Shown here: piece after piece, positions 33,280 to 44,037 of the stretch | Layout: the number at the start of each line of letters is the position of its first letter | How positions within the stretch are numbered: the stretch's first letter is position 1 | Origin: Ligustrum vulgare | Lineage: Eukaryota > Streptophyta > Magnoliopsida > Lamiales > Oleaceae | DNA: 64,000 nt | Assembly: GCA_963555705.1 (NCBI GenBank) | Contig: OY743182.1 | Coordinates: forward strand, 55,317,092 to 55,381,091 | Direction: 5' to 3' | Position numbers and translations under genes: made by a program | Notes under the pieces: generated by a model | What the model was told of the DNA's origin: nothing | Databases searched by the model: none | Seen by the model: the letters and a program-made list of their open reading frames with translations, nothing else

Positions 33280-33470
33280 GCGAACATGTGCATGAATTGG
33301 ACAGCATAATATGCCGGATTCGGGTAATAGATCAACACATTTTTCTTTGTTTTTCAAAATCAGAATTGCTCATGGTGCGCGAACATGTGCATGAATTGGG
33401 CAGGCATATTATCAACACATTTTTCTTTATTTTTCAAAATCAGAATTGCTCACGATGGCTGCGAAGCAAA
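33280..33470. repeat. Tandem duplication, about 99 bp, two copies
   Basis: GCGAACATGTGCATGAATTG and the following ATCAACACATTTTTCTTT and TTTTCAAAATCAGAATTGCT phrases occur twice, starting near 33280 and 33379. Confidence 0.75.
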
Positions 33471-34697
33471 AGATTTTTGGCGTTTCTTTAAGAATCCAAG
33501 GGGAGAATTTGGAGTTTTGTTGGTGGTTGGCATGGTTGAAAAGGAGTGGCAGAGATCGAGTCATCTATATATAATAATTAGATTGTAACACACAACAAAA
33601 TCATAACCTTGAGCTGGAAAGGGATCCGGTGAAACAGACATGAACAAATAATATAGTATGAAGCCATGGTCGAGGTCTCATATAACCACATAATTGATCC
33701 ATAGACACTTTGGTCAAGGAGTTAGATCCTTGACAGCTCTATTTTATCACGTTTATACTATGCAGGAGGAGTGGATATACGCACAAGAGTTTTGAATACT
33801 GCCACGGAGTGGAGCTGTGGAGAGATAGCAACCAAATCTGCAAATTACGATACTAGCCACACAAAAATGTGATTTTTGAGGGATTCATTCATAACTTTGT
33901 GTTTATAGATAGATGACATTAATTCTCAATTATAGGAGGAAATCACAAGAAGCAAATTCTTGTCCAAAGTAATCAATAGCCTAGTATAGAAACCTTGATA
34001 ATCAATCAATGCATATACATGGTTGCTAAACAGCTGTTGTCTGAAAAATATGTAGTTGAGATGTAATAAAGACACGAAGAGCAAAGGATGTTAAAACTTG
34101 TGGAATATAGTGGTGGTCCACTTAATCCACATGGCACCCTATGATTGGGACTTCACTTACCCATGGGATTTGAATTTTGAATAAGAGGGGGAAACCTTTC
34201 TTGTTTCAAAGAGTCTTGGCACATACTTGGGTGGAGAGGTAGAAGTGGGAGAGGTCCAATATTTCCGACGAAATCTTGCTACCTCCGGCGAACCTAGATC
34301 CGGTTGCCATTTCTCGAGGATGACGGTGCCATGTTCCAGTGTGTTTAAGTGGTCATAAACTGAGCTCAAACAAGTAACAAGCAAACAGGCTGGGATCGGT
34401 TCTTGCTGGACATTCTTCTTGTTGCTGGTTCTTCTTCTTCAATCTGTGACAAAAGGAGCTTGGGAGCTCAACAAAACTCACACATCAATGAGAAAAAAAA
34501 AGTATGCTAATCTTTAATTTCTTTATATTATTTCGTATTTTTCTTATTTGGATTATATAACCAAATCAAAGGGATACGGTTTTGATCCAAACAATGAATC
34601 TTGTTTGACATTGTCTTAAGGCCTGCCTGCCTGAAAAACTCTTGTATTTATTAATACTCCTCTCCCAGCCCTCTTCTTTGTCCCTGGCTGGCCAGAA

Positions 34698-35085
34698 TGG
34701 TGAGTCTTTTCTTCAATGCATATCTTTTCCTTTTGGCACTCTGATATGATTCTTGGAATTTTGATTTTGTTAGGCAACATGCTGCAGAGAGAGAGCTGTA
34801 TTGGTGGCAGTTTACGTAGAGAGGCCGACCAGTAATTACCAGCAGCACTTCCGCCAGGCTAATCGTGCTGCTGGTGGTAGAAGGTACAATAGGAGCTGCT
34901 TGACTATGCTAGAGACCTGCGAACATCTTCACGATCAGGGGCATCCTCAACACTACATTCGAGTTCACACATCATACAACCACGTGCAGTTCAGATTACT
35001 CCGCCTCAAAGAAAGACGAGAAAAACAACTTTTCCAACTTGTTTGGGAAACTGGAAGTTGTTATTACCGAGCTTTCTCAACTTGA
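34698..35085 (+). CDS. Possible two-exon small gene, unrecognised
   Basis: ATG at 34698 is followed at once by a good donor (ATG|GTGAGT). An acceptor (TTTTGTTAG|GCAAC) at about 34773 would join it in frame to an ORF ending at 35085, with N-terminus MATCCRERAVLVAV and many Arg, Gln and His residues. In another frame a lysine- and acid-rich stretch (NLFGKLEVVITELSQLDD) ends at the TAA at 35129-35131 and looks at least as protein-like, so the correct exon structure is uncertain. No domain is recognised. Confidence 0.25.
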
Positions 35086-35532
35086 CGACAGCCTCAAGAA
35101 CATCAAAAAGGATGAAGAAAACCAAGAATAAGAATAGTGGATCCACAATTACTAAGATCACAACCGTGTTGAAACGCCTCCAGGTAACTTGCAGCACTCA
35201 AAGCATCCTTTATTATGAGCTACATCATCTGATTTCAGATTACATTGTAGTTCTTTTTCAGATGCAGAAAAAGAAGAATTTCTTGTCAAAATTGTTTGCA
35301 AAACTACGGGATCATCGCTAGAAAAGACATTCAGATGATACAAATCCATCAAATTATTCAAAACTCGTGTGAAAGTATGCAGCTCTCTCTTAAATCTAAC
35401 TTGTACAAGAACAGATTGCTTTGAACAAGATGGTGATAACTATTTTTGAGAGAATTCATATGCCTGCAAATCAAATACATTACAAAAGACTGATATCACA
35501 GAATTAAGATCTTGATCTCTGAAGAAACGACA

Positions 35533-38500
35533 TCAAAATCCTAATGTGCTGCTTACATAGACAGCTATAGGAACTCTAACTACATGATTGTTATTTCCCT
35601 CGAGCACCATCTCGCCAAATGTGTAAGCATTAGTTGTCTGAGTAGCAACCAAGAAAAGTGTAATGTGCCTCGAAGCATTGACGCTGATCTTAAAAGATTG
35701 CGGTGTCGCAGTAATGTTCACTCCAAAAGGCTCTCTCACAAGCACTGTGTACTTCTCAACTATCTCACCTACATTAGTCACCCTTCTAGTCACTTTCCTG
35801 GATCCCACCAAATTCGAAACTGTCACGCTTGCTGTGTTCAAATCCGAACACCAGTCTGTTTTCTTTGTTGGGCAACCGACTCCCACTGCTCGTCTCACTG
35901 ACATATCGTCCACCCCAGGAACTGTGCATAAGAATTGTACATAGTGTTTGAAGTAAATGTCGAATATGAGTCCTGGATCAATTGCTTTGGAAGGATTGAT
36001 GGAACCTGCTCCAAAGTCAAATGGGGTGGCAGGAGATAACTTGTTTTTCTGTTGGGCTAGAATCGGAGCACCAGAAGTAGAGGTGATATTGGCCGTTGTC
36101 ATCATTGCTGAAGTGATGGCTGCAGGACTCCAGTCAGGGTGTTTTTGCTTTATCAATGCAGCAATACCGGCAATGTGCGGTGTAGCCATGCTAGTTCCAG
36201 ACAATAACGCGAAATTTTGCCCTGAAGGAGAAGATATTAGTAAAACAAAATTCAGAAGTCCAATTTATTGAGATTATAGTGAGTGAGTGAGATCACAGCT
36301 ATAGCATAGCATTTTATTTCATGAAAAAAAGAAAGAAAGAAAAACTCTGGACAACTCTTTAAGGCAGCCGTAATGCTATATGTCATTTTTGATCTTTCAC
36401 GTCAACGGGGCTTAGTTCTGGTGCTTTATAGTTAGCAAATAAAATCATTTTTTAGCCAAATCACGCTCGTGATATTTGATATGTTATATTCTCTATACAA
36501 GACATTCGATGGATCTTTTGTATGAGATGATGAATATGTTTTGGAAATGATCCTAGTCATATTATTTTCACCCACCTTTGATGTATTGATCTCCTTCACT
36601 ATTAGGACTCCAGGCAGCCCATATTGAGGAGCCTGGAGCCATGATAGTAGGTTTGAGGACATCTGCAGTTTCCAAAAGTGCATTATTAACATCAGGACCT
36701 CTTGATGAGTATGATGCCACGACTGGAGCCTGCCCGGTATAAGTGGCCTCCCTGCCATCTAAAATCCTTGCGGTTGCTCGAAAACCTATAGCAATTCCAC
36801 TTCTGCTCCTTATCGTATTCGAATTGTAATATTCCCACAGAGACTGCACCAAAACAAAATTTATCTAGACAATGTTAAAGAAAATATATAATGTTTTATA
36901 TGATGTCAAGAGAGATACCGAAGAGGATTCCATGTTGTTTAGAATGACTCCAGGGATTTGCAAGGGTACTGTGGCACCCTTGATCTTCTCAGAACCAATG
37001 TCAGGATCCATGGTTAGTATAAAACCAGCTGCCCCAATTTTAATTATAGTGTCTGCAACTGTAGCAATAGACGCTGCCTCAGATTCAAAGTCAAAGGTAT
37101 ACGTGCAGATGATTAGCCTCCCACGAACTAAGGAACGAACGAATGGATCTGAATTCTGACAGCTTTCTACGAGACCCGCTGTAATGTTTCTTTGACAAAC
37201 ATCAGCAGCAGCAGCGACCGGGAAAAAAACTCCTCCAACCGTTGGAGCTTCAATACATGGGAGAGTTGGTATTTTCAGAACGTATAATAAGCAATTTCTA
37301 AATTAAAACTGGTAAGTAAACTTACGTGCGAGTCCAGTTCCAATTAAGCTTTGGCCATCTCCCAGTCTGATTGAATTATTGTATCTCCGATCAGTCAAGG
37401 AGGCCGCAACACTGGTGATCCATGGACTAAAAGAAAGGATTGAACTAGAAGAAGGCCCTCCATTTCCAGCAGCTTGAACAACCAGAACACCTGCTTTTGT
37501 TGCAAATAAGAGTTCCAGTTCCAGCACGTTTAAGAATGCAGAAGGGCCAGAAGGAACGCTTGCTGGCCCTATAGAAAGACTTAATACATCAACCCCATCT
37601 TCTACAGCCTTTACATAAACAAAAACTTCAGATACTTAAAATTCACCCACTTTTTCCTAAGAAACTACACATCTAAACAGAATAAAGTTTAGTCAATATA
37701 TACCTGATCAACTGCAGCTACAACGTCAGACATGTAACCTCCAAAAGGATAAAGAGCTTTGTACACAGCAATCCTGCAATGCCAAGATAGTCTATAAATT
37801 AATCATTCATTAAGTTATGCGGATTGTGATCCAACTTGGAGAAATGAAAAAAAAAAAAAAAAAATAGTTCGCTATATATTTATTTAGGAAAGATAAGAAA
37901 TGAATCAGTTTATTACTGTGCTCCTGGTGCCATGCCGCTTGCAAATCCATAGTTGAAGTTATTAGCTATCACAGGGATACCATGGTTTCCAGCTGCTGTC
38001 GAGGCTGTATGGCTGTTGAAATACCCCAACTTCAATGAATCAACAATCCAAAATAATACATATCACTACTTGGAGTATTTTTTTGATTACATGATACTTG
38101 CCTTCCATGGCCATCAGCATCGAAGGGAGAATCAAAGTCACGAGTGGAATTAAATTCTCCAGCTGCAATTGCAGCTCTTGCGAAATACTGTGCTCCAACT
38201 ATTTTGCAACTGCACGCTGATGGTGGGAATTGCTCACCAGTCCAACATTTCCCTTTAAACTTAGTTTTGGTAAATGAACACGCAGGGCCATTTAAACCTT
38301 CATTTGTAAAGCTTGGATGGAAAGGATTGATTCCCGTGTCTATGAGGCCGATAACCACTCCTTCGCCTGCAAGCATAGCTCCACCTAATGATGGCCAAAC
38401 ACCAGTAGTAATTCCTAGAAGTTCAGGTGTATGCGTTGTAAGTTTCTGCAATTTTGTGTCTTGGTGGACCAATCGAACTTTTTCCGCGCTCTTCAGCATG

Positions 38501-38924
38501 TGAAGCACCTGCTGGAAACTACATGTTTGTTTAACGTTTCTCTGTCTGAAACAAAATCTCTATAAAAAAAAAATTTACCTTCTTGTCTGTAGCATAAATC
38601 GCAAAGCCATTCAACAAATGAGTGTAGCTATAAAGCTTGATGTATGTCCCTTTCTCTAGAAGCGATTCTAGGAAAATATCGTGCTGTCTCGTCATTCTCT
38701 CCTTGTAGATGGCAATATTTTCATCATTCCTAACCAAAGCAGAGAATTAGTCAGCAATTGAAGGGTTGTTAGAGAAGAAAAATATCATAACTAAGTACAT
38801 ATGACCTCAGTGACATCATGACAACAGGATCATCCTCCATCAAAGCCACCAAGACCTTTGCTGATACGAGCTTCCATGTTGAGATGAAAGAAACAAGGAT
38901 AACAAATAGGAGCACAGGTTTCAT
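35533..38924 (-). CDS. Subtilisin-like serine protease, SBT2 type, nine exons
   Basis: Predicted exons (minus strand): 38924-38806, 38729-38579, 38511-38102, 38012-37917, 37773-37704, 37608-37326, 37247-36919, 36843-36576 and 36221-35533. The phases close exactly to 2415 nt, 804 residues, a normal SBT2 length. Order: signal peptide (MKPVLLFVILVSFISTWKLVSA split by a K-L-rich core, about 22 residues), I9 propeptide, then catalytic Asp148 (GLIDTG), His228 (DGHGSH), oxyanion Asn331 (AAGNGG) and Ser586 (SGTSMATPH), with a PA domain between Asn and Ser and an Fn3-like C-terminus. It should be secreted to the cell wall and cleave peptide precursors or wall proteins. The phrase TTHTPELLGI-TGVWP marks subfamily SBT2. 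Intron 3 is GC-AG and splits the Ser codon before the catalytic His. All exons are intact, so the gene is probably functional. Its substrate cannot be told. Confidence 0.9.
38102..38103 (-). other. Non-canonical GC-AG splice donor in the protease gene
   Basis: Exon 3 ends GGAAG followed by GCAAGT at 38101-38096, and intron 3 runs to 38013. Only this donor joins to exon 4 (CCATACAGCC) in the frame that gives GHGSHTAS, the conserved histidine motif. The nearby GT sites shift the frame. AG|GCAAGT is the strong consensus seen at GC-AG introns. Confidence 0.85.
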
Positions 38925-39003
38925 GGACGAATAATAAAAGGGAAAAATTGAAGGACGCGATTTGTGGTAGAAAGTATGGCAGCTGATATAATGGCAGAAG
39001 AAG

Positions 39004-39011
39004 CATGCATG
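39004..39011. promoter_or_regulatory. RY element CATGCATG upstream of the protease gene
   Basis: CATGCATG lies 80 bp upstream of the protease ATG, with another ATGCAT nearby (about 39042-39047). RY elements bind B3-domain seed regulators such as ABI3 and FUS3. Function here is inferred from sequence alone. Confidence 0.4.
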
Positions 39012-39115
39012 TGTTTTGCATTTTCAAACCACCCCACTCCATGCATTAGGTGTCAAATGGTATCAACAATATAGAGCCAGTAAAGATATTAACTTGTTGA
39101 CCATTTTGTGCTTAC

Positions 39116-39622
39116 TGTGGAAAATAAAGCCATTTGTTGAATTTGGTGAGCCAACTTTGTTGAATTTGGTAAGCCACCAATAGCTCACAAATTTAGCCTA
39201 CAATCTAGTCTATGTTCACACCTATTTTATTCCTTCCATTGTTGATTTTTTGTCCAAACTTTCCCTATAAATAGAGGGCAAAACCTCAGTGGAAAATGCA
39301 CCAAGTAGAGAGGAAAATAGAGAGTGAAAGTAGTAGAGAGAAATTTGTTAGAAGAGAGAAATATTAGAGAGAAATAAATTGTTTTCTCCTAAGTATTTTC
39401 CTACTTTGTTTTCTCCTATTATAAGAGAGGTTAAATATTGTTATCTCCTTATATTTAGAGAGAAGGTTGTTGTAATTCTCCTACTATAGTGAAATCCTCC
39501 TATACTTGCCCGTGGACGTAGCCATTATTGGTGAACCACGTAAATACTTGTGTTCCATTTTAACCGCATTTTCTCAATTCCACTATACTTGTTGACCAAC
39601 GTGATCCACGCCTTTCCTAACA
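39116..39622 (+). repeat. 5' LTR of copia element 1
   Basis: 507 bp, TG...CA, with a CCCTATAAATAGAGG promoter core near 39263-39277. Its left end faces the protease gene start. Confidence 0.93.
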
Positions 39623-39624
39623 AG

Positions 39625-39637
39625 TGGTATCAGAGCC
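39625..39637 (+). promoter_or_regulatory. tRNA-iMet primer-binding site, copia element 1
   Basis: TGGTATCAGAGCC lies two bases after the LTR end and is the standard initiator-Met PBS of plant LTR elements. Confidence 0.88.
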
Positions 39638-39780
39638 TGGTTACATCTTTTGAAATTCTTAGTATGCTCTGTGGTTGCAGCTTTGTCTGATCTTCCACAT
39701 CAGAAAAGATTTCTTGAGATTGTTTTGCGTAGGGTTGGTGTTCACTATCACTCGGTATTATTACCAAGTCGTGAACAAAA

Positions 39781-42700
39781 ATGGCAGCAAAGTATGAGGT
39801 TGAAAAGTTCAATGGGAACAATTTCTCGTTATGGAAAATGAGAATAAAAGCAGTTTTGAGAAAAGATAACTGCTTGGCGGCAATTGGAGAGAGACCCGCG
39901 GATATCACTGACGATGACAAGTGGAACGAGATGGATAGCAATGCAATTGCTAATCTACACTTAGCACTTGCTGATGGAGTATTGTCAAGTGTGGAGGAAA
40001 AGAAAACAGCAAATGAGATATGGGACACCCTAACGAAGCTCTACGAGGCCAAATCATTACACAACAAAATTTTCCTAAAGAGACGGCTTTACACCCTTCG
40101 GATGATGGAGTCAACTACAGTGACAGACCACATCAACACCCTCAACACTCTATTTTCACAGCTCACATCAATGGGCCATAAAATAGAGGCAGGGGAACGT
40201 GCTGAAATTCTACTTCAAAGTCTACCAGATTCGTATGATCAACTCATCATCAACTTAACTAACAACATAGAAGATCTAGTCTTCGATGATATTGCAGCTG
40301 CGGTTCTTGAAGAGGAAAGTCGGCGCAAGAACAAGGAGAACGGACTATCTAGTTCACAGCAGGCGGAAGCCTTGACGATGATGAGAGGGAGATCAACGGA
40401 ACGTGGCCCCAGTGGGAGTCATACCCAAGGTAGATCTAAATCCAGAAGTAAGAAGAATGCCAAGTGTCATTACTGTGGCAAGAAAGGGCACTTAAAAAGG
40501 GATTGTTGGAGTCTTAAGAGAAATGAAGAAGCCAAAGGGAAGGCACATGAGATACCAAAAGCTCAGGGTTGTGTAGCAAGCACCTCATATGATGGAGAAA
40601 TTTTATACAGCGAGGCAACGACTGTTGTTGAAGGCAGAAAGCATTTCACCGATGTCTGGCTCATCGATTCAGGAGATACTCTACAAGAAGGAGAAGCATC
40701 TGTTGCATCGGCAGGTTCAGTAGAAGAATTAACAATGATGTGGCACCGAAAACTTAGCCACATGTCTGAACGTGGTATGAAAATTCTCTCTGAACAAGAT
40801 CTTCTTCCAGGGCTCAAAAATGTATCATTACCCTTTTGTGAGCATTGTATCACTAGTAAGCAGCACAGATTGAAGTTTAGCACTTCTACTACTAGAAGTA
40901 AAGCTATCTTGGAATTGGTTCATTCTGATGTTTGGCAAGCACCGGTTATGTCCCTAGGAGGTGCAAAATATTTTGTATCTTTTATTGATGATTACTCCAG
41001 GAGATGTTGGGTGTATCCAATCAAGAAGAAGGCTGATGTGTTTGAAGTCTTCAAAATCTACAAAGCGCGGGTAGAACTTGAATCTGAGAAGAAGATCAAG
41101 TGTTTGAGGACGGACAATGGAGGAGAATATACTGGTAATGAATTTAATATTTTTTGTCAACAAGAAGGTATTAAAAGACATTTCACGACGGCATATACTC
41201 CACAACAAAATGGAGTGGCAGAGCGGATGAACAGAACATTGTTAGAAAGAACGAGAGCAATGTTGAGAACTGCAGGGTTAGCTAAATCATTTTGGGCTGA
41301 AGCAGTCAAAACCGCCTGTTATGTGATCAACCGGTCACCATCAACCGCGATTGATCTGAAGACGCCGATGGAGATGTGGACAGGGAAGCCAGCCGATTAT
41401 TCTCACTTACATGTCTTTGGAAGTCCTGTGTACGTTATGTACAATGCCCAGGAAACATCAAAGTTGGATTCAAAATCCAGAAAATGCATTTTCTTGGGGT
41501 ATGCTGATGGAATCAAGGGGTACCGCCTGTGGGATCCCACTGCCCACAAGGTGATAATCAGCAGAGACGTGATATTCACGGAAGGCAAGGTACAAGAAAA
41601 TGATAGCACTTTAAAAGAACCAGAAACTACTACGGTTGAAGTTGAAGTTGAAAATAGAGAAGAACAAGAAGTCTGGGATTCTTCTGAAGCAGTACCGGAG
41701 CATGAAGAAGGAGAACAAGCTGAGTTTACAGTTCCTGAAATCAGACGATCAACTCGAGAGAGGAGAGAACCAGCTTGGCACTCTGAGTACATTATGGAGA
41801 GCAATGTTGCATACTGTCTACTGACGGAGGATGGAGAGCCATCAACTTTCCATGAGGCTTTAAATAGTCAAGAAGTTTCGCAGTGGATGGAAGCTATGCA
41901 GGAAGAAATTGAGGCTCTTCATAAAAACAAGACATGGGATCTTGTTTCGCTACCACAAGGAAGGAAAGCCATTGGAAATAAATGGGTCTACAAGATCAAA
42001 CGTAATGGAAATGACCACGTGGAGCGGTATCGTGCTAGACTGGTGGTAAAGGGATATGCTCAGAAAGAAGGCATTGACTTCAACGAAATATTCTCTCCTG
42101 TTGTTCGACTCACGACAGTTCGAGTATTATTGGCGATGTGTGCTACATTAGACTTGCACCTGGAGCAGTTAGATGTGAAAACTGCATTTCTTCATGGTGA
42201 GCTTGAAGAAGAAATTTATATGCTCCAACCAGAAGGTTTTGAAGAAAAAGGAAAAGAGAACTTGGTTTGCAGGTTGAACAAATCTCTATACGGTCTCAAA
42301 CAGGCGCCGAGGTGTTGGTATAAGAGATTTGATTCCTTCATTATGAGCCTTGGAAACAACAGACTTAGTGCAGATCCTTGTGCTTATTGCAAGAGATTTG
42401 GTGATGGTAATTTCATTATCTTGCTGTTGTATGTTGACGACATGTTGGTAGCAGGCCCCAACAAAGATTGTCTTAAAGATTTGAAGGCACAGTTGGCTAG
42501 GGAGTTTGAAATGAAGGACTTGGGAACCGCAAACAAGATTCTAGGGATGCAAATTCACCGAGACAGAAATAATAGGAAGATTTGGCTTAGTCAGAAGAAC
42601 TACTTGAAGAAAATCTTGCAACGCTTCAATATGCAAGATTGTAAGCCAATTTCTACCCCTCTTCTTATTAATTTCAAGTTATCCTCAAGTATGAGTCCTA

Positions 42701-43395
42701 GCAGTGAAGCAGAGAGGATGGAGATGTCTCGAGTACCGTATGCATCAGCAGTGGGTAGCCTAATGTTTGCTATGATCTGTACAAGACCAGACATTGCACA
42801 AGCAGTGGGAGCGGTTAGTAGATATATGGCAAATCCTGGTAGAGAGCATTGGAATATGGTGAAGAGGATCCTAAGATATGTCAAGGGTACCTCAAATGTT
42901 GCATTATGCTATGGAGGATCAGAATTTAATGTTAGAGGCTATGTAGATTCAGATTATGCAGGTGATCCTGATAAAAGCAAATCCACCACTGGATATGTGT
43001 TTACTCTTGCTAGAGGAGCTGTAAGCTGGGGTTCAAAACTGCAGTCTATCGTGACTACTTCTACGACGGAAGCAGAATATGTGGCGGCTACACAAGCTAG
43101 AAAAGAGGCAATATGGTTGCAAATGTTAATGGAAGAACTCGGACACAAACAAGAGAAGATTTCTCTATTTTGTGATAGTCAGAGTGCTTTGCACTTAGCA
43201 AAGAATCCAGCATTTCATCCAAGGACGAAACATATTAGAGTACAATATCACTTTGTACGAGAGAAGGTGGAAGAAGGAAGTGTGGATATCCAGAAGATTC
43301 ATACGGAGGACAACCTAGCGGATATGTTCACAAAGCCGATCAACACTGATAAGTTCACATGGAGCCGATCCTCTATCGGCCTAGCAGAAGCATAA
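39781..43395 (+). CDS. Copia Gag-Pol polyprotein with protease deletion (1204 residues)
   Basis: The ORF is open end to end. Gag (UBN2-type, about residues 1-195) precedes a CCHC knuckle CHYCGKKGHLKRDC near residue 230. The protease begins WLIDSG near 296 but then jumps straight to DTLQEGE, a sequence that normally follows the protease, so roughly 110 or more residues are missing in frame. The GAG-pre-integrase region follows (MWHRKLSH). Integrase has VHSDVW, RTDNGGEY and QNGVAERMNR. RT has LLLYVDDMLVAG. RNase H has YVDSDYAGDPDKSK and STTEAEYVA. The C-terminus DMFTKPI is family-typical. Without protease it could not mature its own particles and would depend on another copy. The low LTR divergence indicates recent movement. 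Confidence 0.92.
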   Translation: MAAKYEVEKFNGNNFSLWKMRIKAVLRKDNCLAAIGERPADITDDDKWNEMDSNAIANLHLALADGVLSSVEEKKTANEIWDTLTKLYEAKSLHNKIFLKRRLYTLRMMESTTVTDHINTLNTLFSQLTSMGHKIEAGERAEILLQSLPDSYDQLIINLTNNIEDLVFDDIAAAVLEEESRRKNKENGLSSSQQAEALTMMRGRSTERGPSGSHTQGRSKSRSKKNAKCHYCGKKGHLKRDCWSLKRNEEAKGKAHEIPKAQGCVASTSYDGEILYSEATTVVEGRKHFTDVWLIDSGDTLQEGEASVASAGSVEELTMMWHRKLSHMSERGMKILSEQDLLPGLKNVSLPFCEHCITSKQHRLKFSTSTTRSKAILELVHSDVWQAPVMSLGGAKYFVSFIDDYSRRCWVYPIKKKADVFEVFKIYKARVELESEKKIKCLRTDNGGEYTGNEFNIFCQQEGIKRHFTTAYTPQQNGVAERMNRTLLERTRAMLRTAGLAKSFWAEAVKTACYVINRSPSTAIDLKTPMEMWTGKPADYSHLHVFGSPVYVMYNAQETSKLDSKSRKCIFLGYADGIKGYRLWDPTAHKVIISRDVIFTEGKVQENDSTLKEPETTTVEVEVENREEQEVWDSSEAVPEHEEGEQAEFTVPEIRRSTRERREPAWHSEYIMESNVAYCLLTEDGEPSTFHEALNSQEVSQWMEAMQEEIEALHKNKTWDLVSLPQGRKAIGNKWVYKIKRNGNDHVERYRARLVVKGYAQKEGIDFNEIFSPVVRLTTVRVLLAMCATLDLHLEQLDVKTAFLHGELEEEIYMLQPEGFEEKGKENLVCRLNKSLYGLKQAPRCWYKRFDSFIMSLGNNRLSADPCAYCKRFGDGNFIILLLYVDDMLVAGPNKDCLKDLKAQLAREFEMKDLGTANKILGMQIHRDRNNRKIWLSQKNYLKKILQRFNMQDCKPISTPLLINFKLSSSMSPSSEAERMEMSRVPYASAVGSLMFAMICTRPDIAQAVGAVSRYMANPGREHWNMVKRILRYVKGTSNVALCYGGSEFNVRGYVDSDYAGDPDKSKSTTGYVFTLARGAVSWGSKLQSIVTTSTTEAEYVAATQARKEAIWLQMLMEELGHKQEKISLFCDSQSALHLAKNPAFHPRTKHIRVQYHFVREKVEEGSVDIQKIHTEDNLADMFTKPINTDKFTWSRSSIGLAEA

Positions 43396-43463
43396 GCAGC
43401 ATGAGAATGGCAAGTGTGGGAAGGATGGCATGTTACAACAAAAGTGACTTTAAGTGGGAGAAA

Positions 43464-43970
43464 TGTGGAAAATAAAGCCATTTGTTGAATTTGGTGAGCC
43501 AACTTTGTTGAATTTGGTAAGCCACCAATAGCCCACAAATTTAGCCTACAATCTAGTCTATGTTCACACCTATTTTATTCCTTCCATTGTTGATTTTTTG
43601 TCCAAACTTTCCCTATAAATAGAGGGCAAAACCTCAATGGAAAATGCACCAAGTAGAGAGGAAAATAGAGAGTGAAAGTAGTAGAGAGAAATTTGTTAGA
43701 AGAGAGAAATATTAGAGAGAAATAAATTGTTTTCTCCTAAGTATTTTCCTACTTTGTTTTCTCCTATTATAAGAGAGGTTAAATATTGTTATCTCCTTAT
43801 ATTTAGAGAGAAGGTTGTTGTAATTCTCCTACTATAGTGAAATCCTCCTATACTTGCCCGTGGACGTAGCCATTATTGGTGAACCACGTAAATAATTGTG
43901 TTCCATTTTAACCGCATTTTCTCAATTCCACTATACTTGTTGACCAACGTGATCCACGCCTTTCCTAACA
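43464..43970 (+). repeat. 3' LTR of copia element 1
   Basis: 507 bp, differing from the 5' LTR at three positions by eye. It is preceded by the purine-rich AAGTGGGAGAAA. Confidence 0.93.
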
Positions 43971-43975
43971 CTTAC

Positions 43976-44037
43976 AAGCTCTAGACCGGTCCCTTCACAA
44001 GATATAAATGTGCTACCAAGTTATATCCCATTAAAGA
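43976..44037. other. Native island between two copia elements
   Basis: About 62 bp of original DNA plus the AAAGA target copy. It continues the sequence left of 39116 and right of 50348 once both elements are removed, so it belongs to the original upstream region of the protease gene. Confidence 0.75.

Larger units (their letters stand above)
32323..34690. other. Spacer between the Tat element and the 34.7-kb ORF
   Basis: Apart from the small ORF at 32683-32949 and a tandem duplication at 33280-33470, I see no recognisable feature in this AT-rich stretch. Confidence 0.4.
39111..43975 (+). mobile_element. Complete young Ty1/copia retrotransposon, TSD CTTAC
   Basis: LTRs of 507 bp at 39116-39622 and 43464-43970 start TGTGGAAAAT and end CCTAACA, flanked by CTTAC at 39111-39115 and 43971-43975. 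By eye they differ at three sites (about 0.6%). PBS TGGTATCAGAGCC lies at 39625 and a polypurine tract AAGTGGGAGAAA at 43452-43463. A single long ORF (39781-43395) fills the interior, but most of the protease is deleted. The element is about 190 bp upstream of the protease gene's ATG and transcribes away from it. Confidence 0.93.

Noticed and set aside
38032..38101. Read-through of protease exon 3 beyond GHG
   Set aside because: The extension does not match the family and stops; the GC donor restores the catalytic motif exactly.
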